From the NCBI GenBank assembly GCA_002737665.1, contig NSIF01000015.1:1-36510 (forward strand): a DNA stretch of 36,510 nt, written 5' to 3'. Positions 7,235 through 17,300 of this stretch are shown here, in pieces (positions within the stretch are counted from its first letter, which is position 1; the number at the start of each line of letters is the position of its first letter). The translations under genes and the position numbers were made by a program. This DNA is from Flavobacteriales bacterium (GTDB lineage: Bacteria > Bacteroidota > Bacteroidia > Palsa-965). The notes beneath the pieces are model-generated. The model was given only the letters and a program-made list of their open reading frames with translations. It was not told where the DNA came from and did no database searches.

Positions 7235-10200
7235 ATGCGCAAGAAAATTACATCCTATTTTGTTTTTTTTATTGTCCTTTCAGTTTGCCCCTTTTTAGCA
7301 ATTGGTCAGCCTACAACAGTATGCCCTAATAATGCAGGTGTAGACCAAACGCTTTGTGCACCAAACTGCGCCACACTAACAGGGACTTTTGTGAATGTCT
7401 ACGCAACAAATACTTATGCCATTTCTACAATACCATATGCTCCCGATCCCTACAATGTAGGGACCTCCGTTTTTTTACAGGATGACCAATGGTCACAAAT
7501 AATTAATCTCCCTTTTTCGTTTTGTTTTTATGGAAATAATTATACGACTTGTATGATTGGTTCAAATGGAATGCTGTCATTTAGTGTAAACGGTGCGGGG
7601 GGATATTGCCAATGGCCTATTGGAGCACCAGTACCAACTAATCAAAATCCTATGAACACGGTAATGGGACCTTGGCAAGATTTATATCCACCTGCAGGTG
7701 GAACAATAAAATACACAACCTACGGAACAACACCATGCAGAAGATTCGTTGTCAGCTGGTACCAACTACCTATGTATGCTTGCACATCTACATTGTGTAC
7801 CCAACAAATTACAATATACGAAACCACAAATATTATTGATAATTTTATTCAAACGAAACCCACTTGTGGTTGGAATAGTGGCAGAGCAATTGAGGCTATT
7901 CACAATATAAATGGCACAGCCGCAATGGTTGTTGCTGGAAGGAATTCCCCAACAATTTGGACAACAACAAACGATGGGAAAAGATATTCACCAACTGGAA
8001 CAAGCACATGTACGCTTGCTTGGTACCAAGGAGTAAATTTACTCTCAAGTTCTGCTTCAGTAGTGGTGTGCCCAACAACTACTACCACTTACACATTTCA
8101 AGCAATTTATACAAATTGTAACAATGTACCAGTAACCTTAAGCGACCAAGTTGTTGTCAATGTAAACAGCCTACCGACAACAGCAGGTCCCGATCAAAAT
8201 ATCTGTATTGGTGCATGCGTCAATCTTACAGGGGTAGCTGCTGGAGCTACAAGCTTCGCTTGGACTACATTACCCGGAAATACAAATGTTGGAAATACAG
8301 CAACCATCAATGTTTGCCCTGTAACAACAACAACCTATGTTGTCACATCCGTAGGACCGACTTGCACAGGTGCCGACACGGTAACTATTAACGTTACAGC
8401 AGCAATTATCTTAAGTGCATCACAAACTAATATCAATTGTTTTGGCCAATGTATTGGCTCTGCAACTGTTGTTGCTACAGGAGGTAATGGTACTTTTACT
8501 TATTTATGGACTCCCTCGGGTGGAACCGCAGCTACAGCATCTAATCTCTGTGCGGGAACATATACTTGTACGGTAACGTCGGGGCCTGCAAATTGTACTG
8601 CAACACAAACTTTTACCATTACCCAACCTCTAGCATTTACTGCAACACAAACGCAAGTAAATATTTTGTGTAGTAACGCCTGCACTGGAACAGCAACAGT
8701 TATACCTTCGGGCGGCGTGGGACCTTACTCCTACTTGTGGAGTCCTTCAGGTGGAACTAATGCCAGTGCAACGCTGCTCTGCGCAGGTACATATACGTGT
8801 ACAATTACAGATGCAAACAATTGTGTATTGACAAAAATTTTTACATTTATTAATCCAATAATTATTACTGCAACACAATCCCAAATAAACTTAATGTGTA
8901 ACGCTATCTGCAACGGCAGTGCTACAGTTGTTGCAGCAGGGGGAACTGGAATTTACACTTACTCCTGGTCGCCTTCAGGCGGAAATAATGCAACAGCAAC
9001 AAACTTGTGTGCTGGAAACTATACCTGTACAATTACAGACTCCAACGGTTGTTCAAGAACCCAATCATTTATTATAACACAACCACCAGCACTTACTGCA
9101 ACACAATCACAAATAAATTTAATTTGCAACGCCGTCTGCAACGGCAGTGCTTCCGTCGTGGTTTCAGGAGGCACAGGACCTTACACATATGCATGGACAC
9201 CTTCGGGGGGAAACGCTGCGGCGGCCTCTAATTTGTGTGCAGGGAATTACACCTGCATAATTACTGATGCTAATAATTGTGCTTTAATAAAAACCTTTAT
9301 TATTACGCAACCGCCTGCATTAACGGCAACGCAAACACAAATTAATATAACATGTAATTCTAATTGTAATGGAAGCGCAACGGCAATCGTTTCAGGAGGA
9401 ACAGGTCCTTATACCTATACTTGGGCACCCTCAGGAGGAAACACAGCTACGGCATCGAGCTTGTGTGCTGGAACTTATACATGCACCATCACAGATGCTA
9501 ATAGTTGCTCTATAACACAATCATTTAATATTACACAACCAAATACTCTTGTAGCAACCCAATCGCAAATCAATTTAACATGCAACGCTGTTTGTAGTGG
9601 AAGTGCTACTGTTGTCGCTACTGGGGGAACAGGAGTTTATACCTATGCGTGGGCACCTTCAGGTGGAAACGCAGCCACGGCGTCAAATTTATGTGCAGGA
9701 ACTTATACTTGTACAATTACAGATGCAAATAATTGCTTTACCACACAATCATTTATCATAACACAACCTCCCGTATTAACCGCTACCCAATTGCATATTA
9801 ATTTAATTTGTAATTCAATTTGCAATGGAATTGCAACCGTATTTGCTTCAGGGGGAACAGGGATTTATACTTATGCCTGGTCGCCATCAGGAGGAAATGC
9901 AGCCACAGCATCTAATTTATGTATGGGAACATACACCTGCACAATTACGGATGCCAATAATTGTTCTATAACACAATCATTCAATATCACACAACCTCCC
10001 GTTTTAACCGCCACTCAATCGCATGTCAATTTAATTTGTAATTCAATTTGTAATGGGACTGCAACCGTATTCGCCAGTGGAGGGACAGGAATTTATACTT
10101 ATGCGTGGTTACCTTCGGGAGGAAACGCTGCAACAGCTGCGAATTTGTGTGCCGGAACATATACTTGTACCATTACCGACGCTAATAACTGCTCTTTAAC

Positions 10201-12400
10201 TCAATCTTTTAACATTACACAGCCACCCGCTTTAACCGCTACCCAATCGCAAGTCAATTTACTTTGTAACGCTGTTTGCATAGGAACAGCAACTGTAGTT
10301 GTAAGCGGTGGAACTGGAATATACAACTATACTTGGACACCTTCTGGAGGAAATGCTGCAACTGCTATCAATTTATGTATCGGAACATATACTTGCACCA
10401 TTACAGATGCCAACAATTGTTCCCTAACACAAACATTTAATATCACACAACCTTCTTCACTAACAGCTACACAATCACAACTAAATGTGACGTGTAATTC
10501 AGTTTGTAACGCAAGCGCAACGGTCAATGCTTCAGGAGGCACAGGGGTTTATACTTATTTATGGGCACCTTCAGGTGGTAACACAGCCAATGCAACAAAT
10601 CTATGTTCAGGAACATATACTTGTACCATTACAGATGCAAGCAATTGTTCAATAACACAATCTTTTAACATTACACAGCCATCCGTTCTAACTGCCGCTC
10701 AAACCCAAGTAAATTTAATTTGCAACGCAATCTGTAATGGAAGTGCTACCGTTGCCGCTATTGGAGGCACAGGAGTTTATACTTACAATTGGATGCCGTC
10801 GGGAGGCAACAACGCAACAGCAATAAATTTATGTGCCGGAACATACACGTGCACCATCACAGATGCTAACAGTTGTTCTATAACACAATCATTCAACATT
10901 ACCCAACCTTCCGTTTTAACTGCTACACAATCACAGGTTGATTTACTTTGCAATTCAATTTGCAATGGAAGTGCATCCGTTATCGCTAGCGGAGGAACAG
11001 GCGTTTATTCATATACCTGGGCTCCATCAGGAGGAAATACGGCAACAGCCACAAATTTATGTGTTGGGACATATACTTGCACGATTACAGATGCTAACAA
11101 CTGTACAATAACTCAATCGTTTAACATTACACAGCCGCCTGCACTAACGGCTACAGCAACACAAGTAAATGTAACCTGCAATGCGCTGTGCAATGCGAGC
11201 GCTACTGTATTGGCTATTGGAGGTACGGGGATTTGCAGTTACGCTTGGTCTCCAGCTGGAGGGAATACTGCAACAGCTTCTAATTTATGTGCTGGCAATT
11301 ACACTTGTACAATTACAGATGCCAACAATTGTTTTATTACACAACCATTTATTATTACACAACCAACCTTACTCACAATTACCGCAAGCGCACTACCCTC
11401 TTTTTCCTGCACTGGCGATACGGTTCAATTAAGCGCTAACGCAGTTGGTGGAACACCCAACCTAAATGTTGTTTGGATGCCTGGAACATTGATTGGCTCA
11501 TCACAAAATATTATACCTACAACCTCTTCCACCTATACAGCAACAGTTACAGATGCTAACGGTTGCATCGCGTCCACAACAATAAGTGTTTCCGTATATC
11601 CGACTCCAACACCGCAACTTACCGCTAGTGTAACTTCGGGTTGTTCGCCTGTTTGCGTCAACTTCAGCGATTCTTCATTCATTGCCCCTCCTTCAATAAT
11701 TAATTCATGGTTTTGGGATTTTGGAGATGGAAACACATCTACTTTACAAAATCCATCTCATTGCTATAATACAGCAGGAATCTACACAGTGTACCTAGAG
11801 GTGAAATCTGCAAATGGCTGTATAAATTCAGTCACCTTTACAAACTATATAAATGTTTTTCAAATTCCTGTAGCTGACTTCACAGCTTCGCCACAACCCA
11901 CAACAATACTTGAACCTACAATTTATTTTACCGATAACTCCGCAGGTGCAGCTTTTTGGAGTTGGAGTTTTGGCGATTTGAACAACTCAACTGCTACAAT
12001 TCAAAACCCGTCATTTTTATATCCAATTGAAAATTGCTACGACGTTACACTATCAGTTCAAAGCATTAATGGATGCACGGACTCCGCCTCAATGGAAGTG
12101 TGTATAAGACCAGACGCTATTTTATACTTACCAAATGCATTTACTCCTAACCAAGATGGTTTAAACGAACTATTTCTTCCTTCCTATATCGGCATTGATC
12201 CAGATCGATTTGAAATGTGGATTTTTGACAGGTGGGGAAATCTAATTTATTTTACAGACGACCTGTTGAGAGGATGGGACGGACGCGTTCAAGGTAAACC
12301 AGAAATTTGTCCCATAGGAACTTATGTTTGGAAAATAAATTGCAGGGGTTTACAAGACCAATATTTTCAAAAAATAGGTCGTGTTTCTCTTATAAAATAA
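7235..12400 (+). CDS. Giant Cys-rich SprB-repeat surface protein with gliding-motility-type C-terminal domain
   Basis: 1721 residues. Signal peptide at 1-25 (MRKKITSYFVFFIVLSVCPF, cleavage near LAIGQ). Residues about 26-265 form a Cys-rich head, including GSNGMLSF, MGPWQDLYPPAGGTIKY and RRFVVSWYQLPMYACTSTLC, shared with the gene at 14324. One Ig-like module follows (about 310-392). Residues 393-1379 are 13 consecutive SprB-type repeats of 75-76 residues, each ending in TITDANNC...ITQP or a close variant. Then come one more Ig-like module, two PKD-like domains (WFWDFGDGNTS; FWSWSFGDLNNS), and from about 1629 the type-B T9SS sorting domain (YLPNAFTPNQDGLNELF ... FDRWGNLIY ... GWDGRVQG). By family it is a cell-surface filament or adhesin exported by T9SS, like SprB of gliding relatives. 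Whether it serves motility, adhesion or a matrix is inference. Confidence 0.92.
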   Translation: MRKKITSYFVFFIVLSVCPFLAIGQPTTVCPNNAGVDQTLCAPNCATLTGTFVNVYATNTYAISTIPYAPDPYNVGTSVFLQDDQWSQIINLPFSFCFYGNNYTTCMIGSNGMLSFSVNGAGGYCQWPIGAPVPTNQNPMNTVMGPWQDLYPPAGGTIKYTTYGTTPCRRFVVSWYQLPMYACTSTLCTQQITIYETTNIIDNFIQTKPTCGWNSGRAIEAIHNINGTAAMVVAGRNSPTIWTTTNDGKRYSPTGTSTCTLAWYQGVNLLSSSASVVVCPTTTTTYTFQAIYTNCNNVPVTLSDQVVVNVNSLPTTAGPDQNICIGACVNLTGVAAGATSFAWTTLPGNTNVGNTATINVCPVTTTTYVVTSVGPTCTGADTVTINVTAAIILSASQTNINCFGQCIGSATVVATGGNGTFTYLWTPSGGTAATASNLCAGTYTCTVTSGPANCTATQTFTITQPLAFTATQTQVNILCSNACTGTATVIPSGGVGPYSYLWSPSGGTNASATLLCAGTYTCTITDANNCVLTKIFTFINPIIITATQSQINLMCNAICNGSATVVAAGGTGIYTYSWSPSGGNNATATNLCAGNYTCTITDSNGCSRTQSFIITQPPALTATQSQINLICNAVCNGSASVVVSGGTGPYTYAWTPSGGNAAAASNLCAGNYTCIITDANNCALIKTFIITQPPALTATQTQINITCNSNCNGSATAIVSGGTGPYTYTWAPSGGNTATASSLCAGTYTCTITDANSCSITQSFNITQPNTLVATQSQINLTCNAVCSGSATVVATGGTGVYTYAWAPSGGNAATASNLCAGTYTCTITDANNCFTTQSFIITQPPVLTATQLHINLICNSICNGIATVFASGGTGIYTYAWSPSGGNAATASNLCMGTYTCTITDANNCSITQSFNITQPPVLTATQSHVNLICNSICNGTATVFASGGTGIYTYAWLPSGGNAATAANLCAGTYTCTITDANNCSLTQSFNITQPPALTATQSQVNLLCNAVCIGTATVVVSGGTGIYNYTWTPSGGNAATAINLCIGTYTCTITDANNCSLTQTFNITQPSSLTATQSQLNVTCNSVCNASATVNASGGTGVYTYLWAPSGGNTANATNLCSGTYTCTITDASNCSITQSFNITQPSVLTAAQTQVNLICNAICNGSATVAAIGGTGVYTYNWMPSGGNNATAINLCAGTYTCTITDANSCSITQSFNITQPSVLTATQSQVDLLCNSICNGSASVIASGGTGVYSYTWAPSGGNTATATNLCVGTYTCTITDANNCTITQSFNITQPPALTATATQVNVTCNALCNASATVLAIGGTGICSYAWSPAGGNTATASNLCAGNYTCTITDANNCFITQPFIITQPTLLTITASALPSFSCTGDTVQLSANAVGGTPNLNVVWMPGTLIGSSQNIIPTTSSTYTATVTDANGCIASTTISVSVYPTPTPQLTASVTSGCSPVCVNFSDSSFIAPPSIINSWFWDFGDGNTSTLQNPSHCYNTAGIYTVYLEVKSANGCINSVTFTNYINVFQIPVADFTASPQPTTILEPTIYFTDNSAGAAFWSWSFGDLNNSTATIQNPSFLYPIENCYDVTLSVQSINGCTDSASMEVCIRPDAILYLPNAFTPNQDGLNELFLPSYIGIDPDRFEMWIFDRWGNLIYFTDDLLRGWDGRVQGKPEICPIGTYVWKINCRGLQDQYFQKIGRVSLIK
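8411..11371 (+). repeat. 13 tandem 225-228 bp units coding SprB-type repeats
   Basis: Unit starts fall at 8411 (75 codons), then every 228 bases: 8636, 8864, 9092, 9320, 9548, 9776, 10004, 10232, 10460, 10688, 10916 and 11144, ending at 11371. The consensus protein unit runs LTATQSQINLICNAICNGSA, then TV-x3-GGTGxYTYxWxPSGGNxATA, then NLCAGTYTCTITDANNC, then SxTQSFNITQP. Units keep exact length and protein sequence but differ at many third codon positions, so the array is old and under protein-level selection rather than a fresh slippage product. Confidence 0.95.
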
Positions 12401-12424
12401 ATAAACTTTCCAACAAAATCAAAT

Positions 12425-12432
12425 TATATTTG
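12425..12432 (+). promoter_or_regulatory. possible -7 element for the SBBP-repeat gene
   Basis: TATATTTG fits TAnnTTTG and lies 27 bases before the ATG at 12460, within the 59-base gap after the giant gene. No clear -33 element is seen, so read-through from the giant gene is equally possible. Confidence 0.35.
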
Positions 12433-12459
12433 AACAGACTTTAACAGCTATAAAATTTT

Positions 12460-14118
12460 ATGATAACTCGATTATTTTTTGCAATTTCTTTTCTCTTGAT
12501 GACAATTTACGCAACCGCTCAACCTGCAATTGCATGGGAAAGAAGATACAACGGTACTCCAGATTTATCAGACGAGGCTGTTTCAATTGCAGTAGATGCT
12601 GCTGGAAATTCTTATGTAACAGGTTCTGCATTTGCACCCAATGGTACTCTTGATATTGTAACAATCAAGTACAGCCCTGGCGGTCAACAAATGTGGTTAG
12701 AAAGTTACAACGGAACAGGAAACGGAAATGACCAAGGCGCTGAACTTGTTCTTGACAATGCAGGAAATGTATATGTAACTGGCTACAGTAATAATCTCAA
12801 TTCTTTCAATGATGTTACAACAATAAAATACAATAATAGCGGCGTTTTACAATGGGTTTCCTTTCACAATGGATCCTCTAACAATTACGACCAAGGGAAT
12901 GCGCTTCAGGTGGATGCAAATGGAAATGTCTATGTAGTTGGATATGAAACTACTTCGAACTATACCTATGATTTTGTAACAATAAAATACAATTCCTTAG
13001 GCATTCAACAATGGCTGCAAACTTATAATGGACCAGGAAATTTTAATGATGAGGGAAAGGATATTGGTATAGATGCAAATGGAAATGTGTACGTTACAGG
13101 ATACTCGGACACGCTTGTCAATACACAACCGAACGAAGATATAGTTCTATTAAAATACAACAATTCTGGTGCATTTCAGTGGAGAAAAGTTTACGATGGT
13201 CCTGGCCATAGTTATGAATGGTCAAAAAAACTTACTATTGACAGAAATAACAACATCCTCGTCGTTGGTTATGGATGGACAGCATCGGCCAACGGAAATG
13301 ACTACATTATTCTTAAATGGAGTCCTTCAGGAAACTTCCAGTGGATCAGATCCTACAATTACGGAACCAATACATTTGAAAACCCAGCCGATATTATTAC
13401 AGATTCACTAAACAATGTAATTGTAACCGGACAAGGAATTACCTCATCCTCGTCGGCAACAAATGATTATTTAACTGTAAAATACAATTCGTCTGGCACC
13501 TTTCAATGGGCGAGCAGATACAATGGGCCTGCAAATAATGATGACCGGGGTACGGCATTGGCACTTGATGACTCTTTGAATATTTTCGTAACCGGATTTA
13601 GTAAAGGAACGGGCACATTATATGATTGTGCGACTGTAAAATATGACCCTTCTGGAAATCAAATTTATGCCTTACGTTACAATAATGCGAATGCAAATAA
13701 GGATGACATGGGCAATGCTATAGCTGTAAGAAATGGAGACATTTATGTAACTGGGAAAAGCGCAAATTTATCGAATGATGATTACATCACCCTTAGGTAT
13801 AGCTATTCGGCTGTAGGTATAGCTGAAAATGGGTTTGAAATTGAAAATCTACTCTATATTTATCCAAACCCTTCAAAAGGTGAAAATATATCTGTTTTAT
13901 TTCCTGAAAACCTAAGTTTAAAAGACGCTAACTGCAGTATAAATATTACAAATGCTCAGGGACAAATTATACGAACTGAAAACTATAAAATAACACTGCC
14001 ACCGGATACAAAAAATACAATTTCTATCCCTATTTCCGATTTGAAATCAGGTCTTTATTTATTAAATATTAGTGCTAATGAACTGTTTGTAGGAAGTTCA
14101 AAATTTGTGATAGAGTAA
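12460..14118 (+). CDS. SBBP-repeat beta-propeller protein with T9SS sorting domain
   Basis: 552 residues. A signal peptide (MITRLFFAISFLLMTIYATAQ) is followed by about eight SBBP-type propeller repeats of 50-55 residues, each with a core such as DAAGNSYVTGSAF, DNAGNVYVTGYSN, DANGNVYVVGYET or DANGNVYVTGYSD. The blades also share a VTIKYNSxGxxQW strand. From about residue 464 a type-A T9SS sorting domain follows (IYPNPSKGENISVLFPENLS ... LKSGLYLLNIS ... FVIE). The protein is therefore predicted to be secreted or surface-attached. SBBP propellers have no fixed biochemical role; ligand binding is the usual guess. It sits between two SprB/PKD giants and may be co-expressed with the upstream one. 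Confidence 0.9.
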   Translation: MITRLFFAISFLLMTIYATAQPAIAWERRYNGTPDLSDEAVSIAVDAAGNSYVTGSAFAPNGTLDIVTIKYSPGGQQMWLESYNGTGNGNDQGAELVLDNAGNVYVTGYSNNLNSFNDVTTIKYNNSGVLQWVSFHNGSSNNYDQGNALQVDANGNVYVVGYETTSNYTYDFVTIKYNSLGIQQWLQTYNGPGNFNDEGKDIGIDANGNVYVTGYSDTLVNTQPNEDIVLLKYNNSGAFQWRKVYDGPGHSYEWSKKLTIDRNNNILVVGYGWTASANGNDYIILKWSPSGNFQWIRSYNYGTNTFENPADIITDSLNNVIVTGQGITSSSSATNDYLTVKYNSSGTFQWASRYNGPANNDDRGTALALDDSLNIFVTGFSKGTGTLYDCATVKYDPSGNQIYALRYNNANANKDDMGNAIAVRNGDIYVTGKSANLSNDDYITLRYSYSAVGIAENGFEIENLLYIYPNPSKGENISVLFPENLSLKDANCSINITNAQGQIIRTENYKITLPPDTKNTISIPISDLKSGLYLLNISANELFVGSSKFVIE

Positions 14119-14281
14119 AGATCAAAATACACTCCTTCAAATCCCCATTTTCATTGCTTGAGACTAAATCCTCATTCAAGATGAAACCCATTTGTGGAAA
14201 CTCCCGTTTAATAGTTGTAAAAGAGCTTAAAACCCCATCAACATAATATTAAGAAAACATTAAATTTTGCATTTTTTTTGC

Positions 14282-14289
14282 TAAATTTG
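14282..14289 (+). promoter_or_regulatory. -7 element for the 1115-residue modular protein gene
   Basis: TAAATTTG fits TAnnTTTG, 34 bases before the ATG at 14324. A TTTG at 14267-14270 is closer than the usual 17-20 bases. The 205-base gap after the SBBP gene makes a separate promoter likely, and nothing else is recognisable in the gap. Confidence 0.45.
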
Positions 14290-14323
14290 AATAAAAAAAT
14301 GGGATATCCTTCAAAATTCAATT

Positions 14324-17300
14324 ATGAAATATAATTTACACGTTTTACTTTTTGTTTTTTCATTGTCTTTCTCATTTTTGGCAATTGGTCAATCACCAAC
14401 AGTTTGCCCAATAAATGCAGGGGCAGATCAAACAATATGTGTACCTAACTGTGCAACCCTTACAGGAACATTTGTTCCTACTAATCAAACGAATACATAT
14501 TTACTTTCAACTATTCCATACGCGCCAGATCCTTTCAATGTCGGATCTAGCTTGTTTTTAAGTGATGACCAGTGGTCACAAGTAATTCCGCTCCCATTTA
14601 CATTCTGTTTTTATGGAAATCCATATAACTCCTGCTTGATTGGCTCAAACGGGATGGTATCGTTTTCTCTCACAGGCGCAGGAGGATATTGCCAATGGCC
14701 TATTAGCACACCTGTACCAAGTGGTGCAAATCCAATGAACACCATAATGGGGCCTTGGCAAGATTTATATCCCCCAGCAGGAGGAACAATAAAATACTCT
14801 ACTTATGGCACAGCACCGTGCAGAAGGTTCGTAGTGAGTTGGAACCAGTTGCCCATGTACGCATGTACTAGCACTTTGTGTACCCAACAAGTTACTATTT
14901 ATGAAACTACAAACATCATTGATAATTATATTCAAACAAAACCTACGTGTGGTTGGAACGGCGGAAGAGCTATTGAGGCAATTCACAATATAAATGGAAC
15001 ACTTGCCACTGTTGTACCTGGTAGAAACTCACCATCAGTTTGGACAACAATAAATGACGGAAAACGATACACTCCCAATGGTGCAAGCACATGCGTAGTG
15101 GGTTGGTATTTGGGACCTGTTCTCATAACAAATAATGCAACAACCGTTGTTTGCCCAACCGCAACCACAACCTATACTTTTCAAGCAACTTATACCAATT
15201 GTAACTCAACAACTGTAATTGTTTCAGACCCAATGACAGTAAACGTCAGTGCCTTGGTAACATCTGCTGGGGTTAATCAAAATATTTGTGTTGGAGGTTG
15301 TGCAAATTTAAACTGTGTCGCTGTTGGCGCAACGAGTTACAGCTGGGTTAGTATTCCTGGAAACATAAACGTTGGAAATACAGCTGCCATAACTGTGTGT
15401 CCACTTGTAACAACAACTTATGTAGTAACAGCAAACAGTAATTCTTGCGCTGGATTGGACACTGTTGTTGTAAACGTTACTGCAATGACTACTGCATCAG
15501 CTGGTGCAGACGATTCTATTTGTTCAGGCGCCTGCGCAACTTTACAAGGAAGTGGTGGCGTATCCTATGTTTGGGCTCCCGCAGCTTCCATTGTTGGCTC
15601 TTCAACTATTGCAAATCCACAAGCTTGTCCCTTAACGACTACCACCTTTACAGTTACCGTTACAGATGCAAACGGATGTATTGGAACTGACCAAGTGACC
15701 GTTTTTGTTGCGCCTTCGTTGTTGTCTTTAAACATAACCCCTACTAGCGCAACTTGTTTTGGATATTGTAATGGATCGGCAACGTCCTCACCTGTAGGCG
15801 GCTTCCCCCCTTACAATTATTTGTGGTCAAATGCACAAACGACAGCAACAGGAACTAATTTGTGTGCTGGCCAAATTACCTTAACTGTAACAGATGCTAT
15901 TGGTTGTACGTCCACAGCATCTGTAATCTTAACACAACCTACAGCAATTGCAATTAATGCTACTTTAATAACAACAGCAAACTGTGGACAAAACGACGGA
16001 ACTGTAACCATTGCAATTGCAGGCGGAACTCCAGGTCCAGGATACACAATTCTATGGCCTTCTAGCGGAAACAATGGATTAACCGAAATGAATTTACCTC
16101 CGGGGCAAGTTTGTGTTTATGTCTATGATGCAAACGGTTGTGGTGACACGCTTTGTATGACCGTTCCCAATACACCTGGCGCAACTGTGAATGTCAATAA
16201 TTTTACAAATGTAACTTGTAACGGTGCCTGCGATGGAACTGCAACAGCTATAGCAATTGGAGGCACGGGGCCCTATAGTTATAGTTGGAACACTGCGCCT
16301 CCTCAGCTAACTATTACTGCAACAAATCTTTGTCCAGGAAATTATTTAGTTACGATGATTGATGCTAATGGATGTTCTGATACAACTAACGTGTTAATTA
16401 TTGAACCTCCTGTATTAACGAATTTGGCTAGTGGAACAATTACAATTTGTATTGGACAAACTGCTAATTTATCCTCAGTAGCATCAGGCGGAACTCCTAT
16501 TTATAATTATAGCTGGACAGACGGAATAACAAATTGGTCCACTGCAAATATTGCAGTAAGTCCTATTGTAACAACGACCTATACTGTTTCTCTGACCGAT
16601 GCAAATGGCTGTGTCGCGATTAACCAAACCATTACCGTAACTGTTAATCCACCATTAAATGTGGTAGCCATGGCTGGTATTTCAGTCTGCGCAAATTCTA
16701 ATGTTAATATCACCGCATTAGCTAACGGTGGAAACGGAAACATAACCTACACCTGGCAACCTGGAAATCTTATCGGTGCAAGTATTAATACCCCAATTGC
16801 AGTAAGCACAACTTATACTGTTACAGCGACCGATGGTTGCGGTACTCCATCATCTTCTGACACCGTTACTGTTATGGTAAATCCATTACCAATAGTAACT
16901 ATTGTTGCTGCAACAGCAACTTCAGGTTGTCAACCGCTTTGCGTAACATTTACAAACAATACACCAAACACCAATTCAATTGCATGGACATTTGGAAATA
17001 ACTTAGGCAACTCAATTTCTCCAAATCCTACATTTTGTTTCTCCACATTTGGAATTTACGATGTAAGTGCTACTGTAACTGATAATTTAGGTTGCGTCGG
17101 TACAACTACATTGACAAATTACATTACTGTTTGGCCATTGCCGAATGCTCTCTTTTCTGCTACACCACAACCAGCAACTGTATTGGATAATTGGATAACT
17201 TTTACTGATTTATCATCAGGGGCAAATGCATGGGCTTGGAGTTTTGGTGCCGATTTATATGCTTCGATATTACAAAATCCGATGTATGCATTCCAAGATT

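Noticed and set aside
8411-11371. Possible CRISPR-like or satellite repeat array
   Set aside because: Units are 225-228 bp, fully coding, without spacers, and explained by SprB protein repeats.
2489-11371. The DCC redox gene as the oxidant for the Cys-rich SprB proteins
   Set aside because: The gene is split, 4 kb away behind unrelated genes, and the DCC motif alone does not show disulfide-forming activity in the periplasm.
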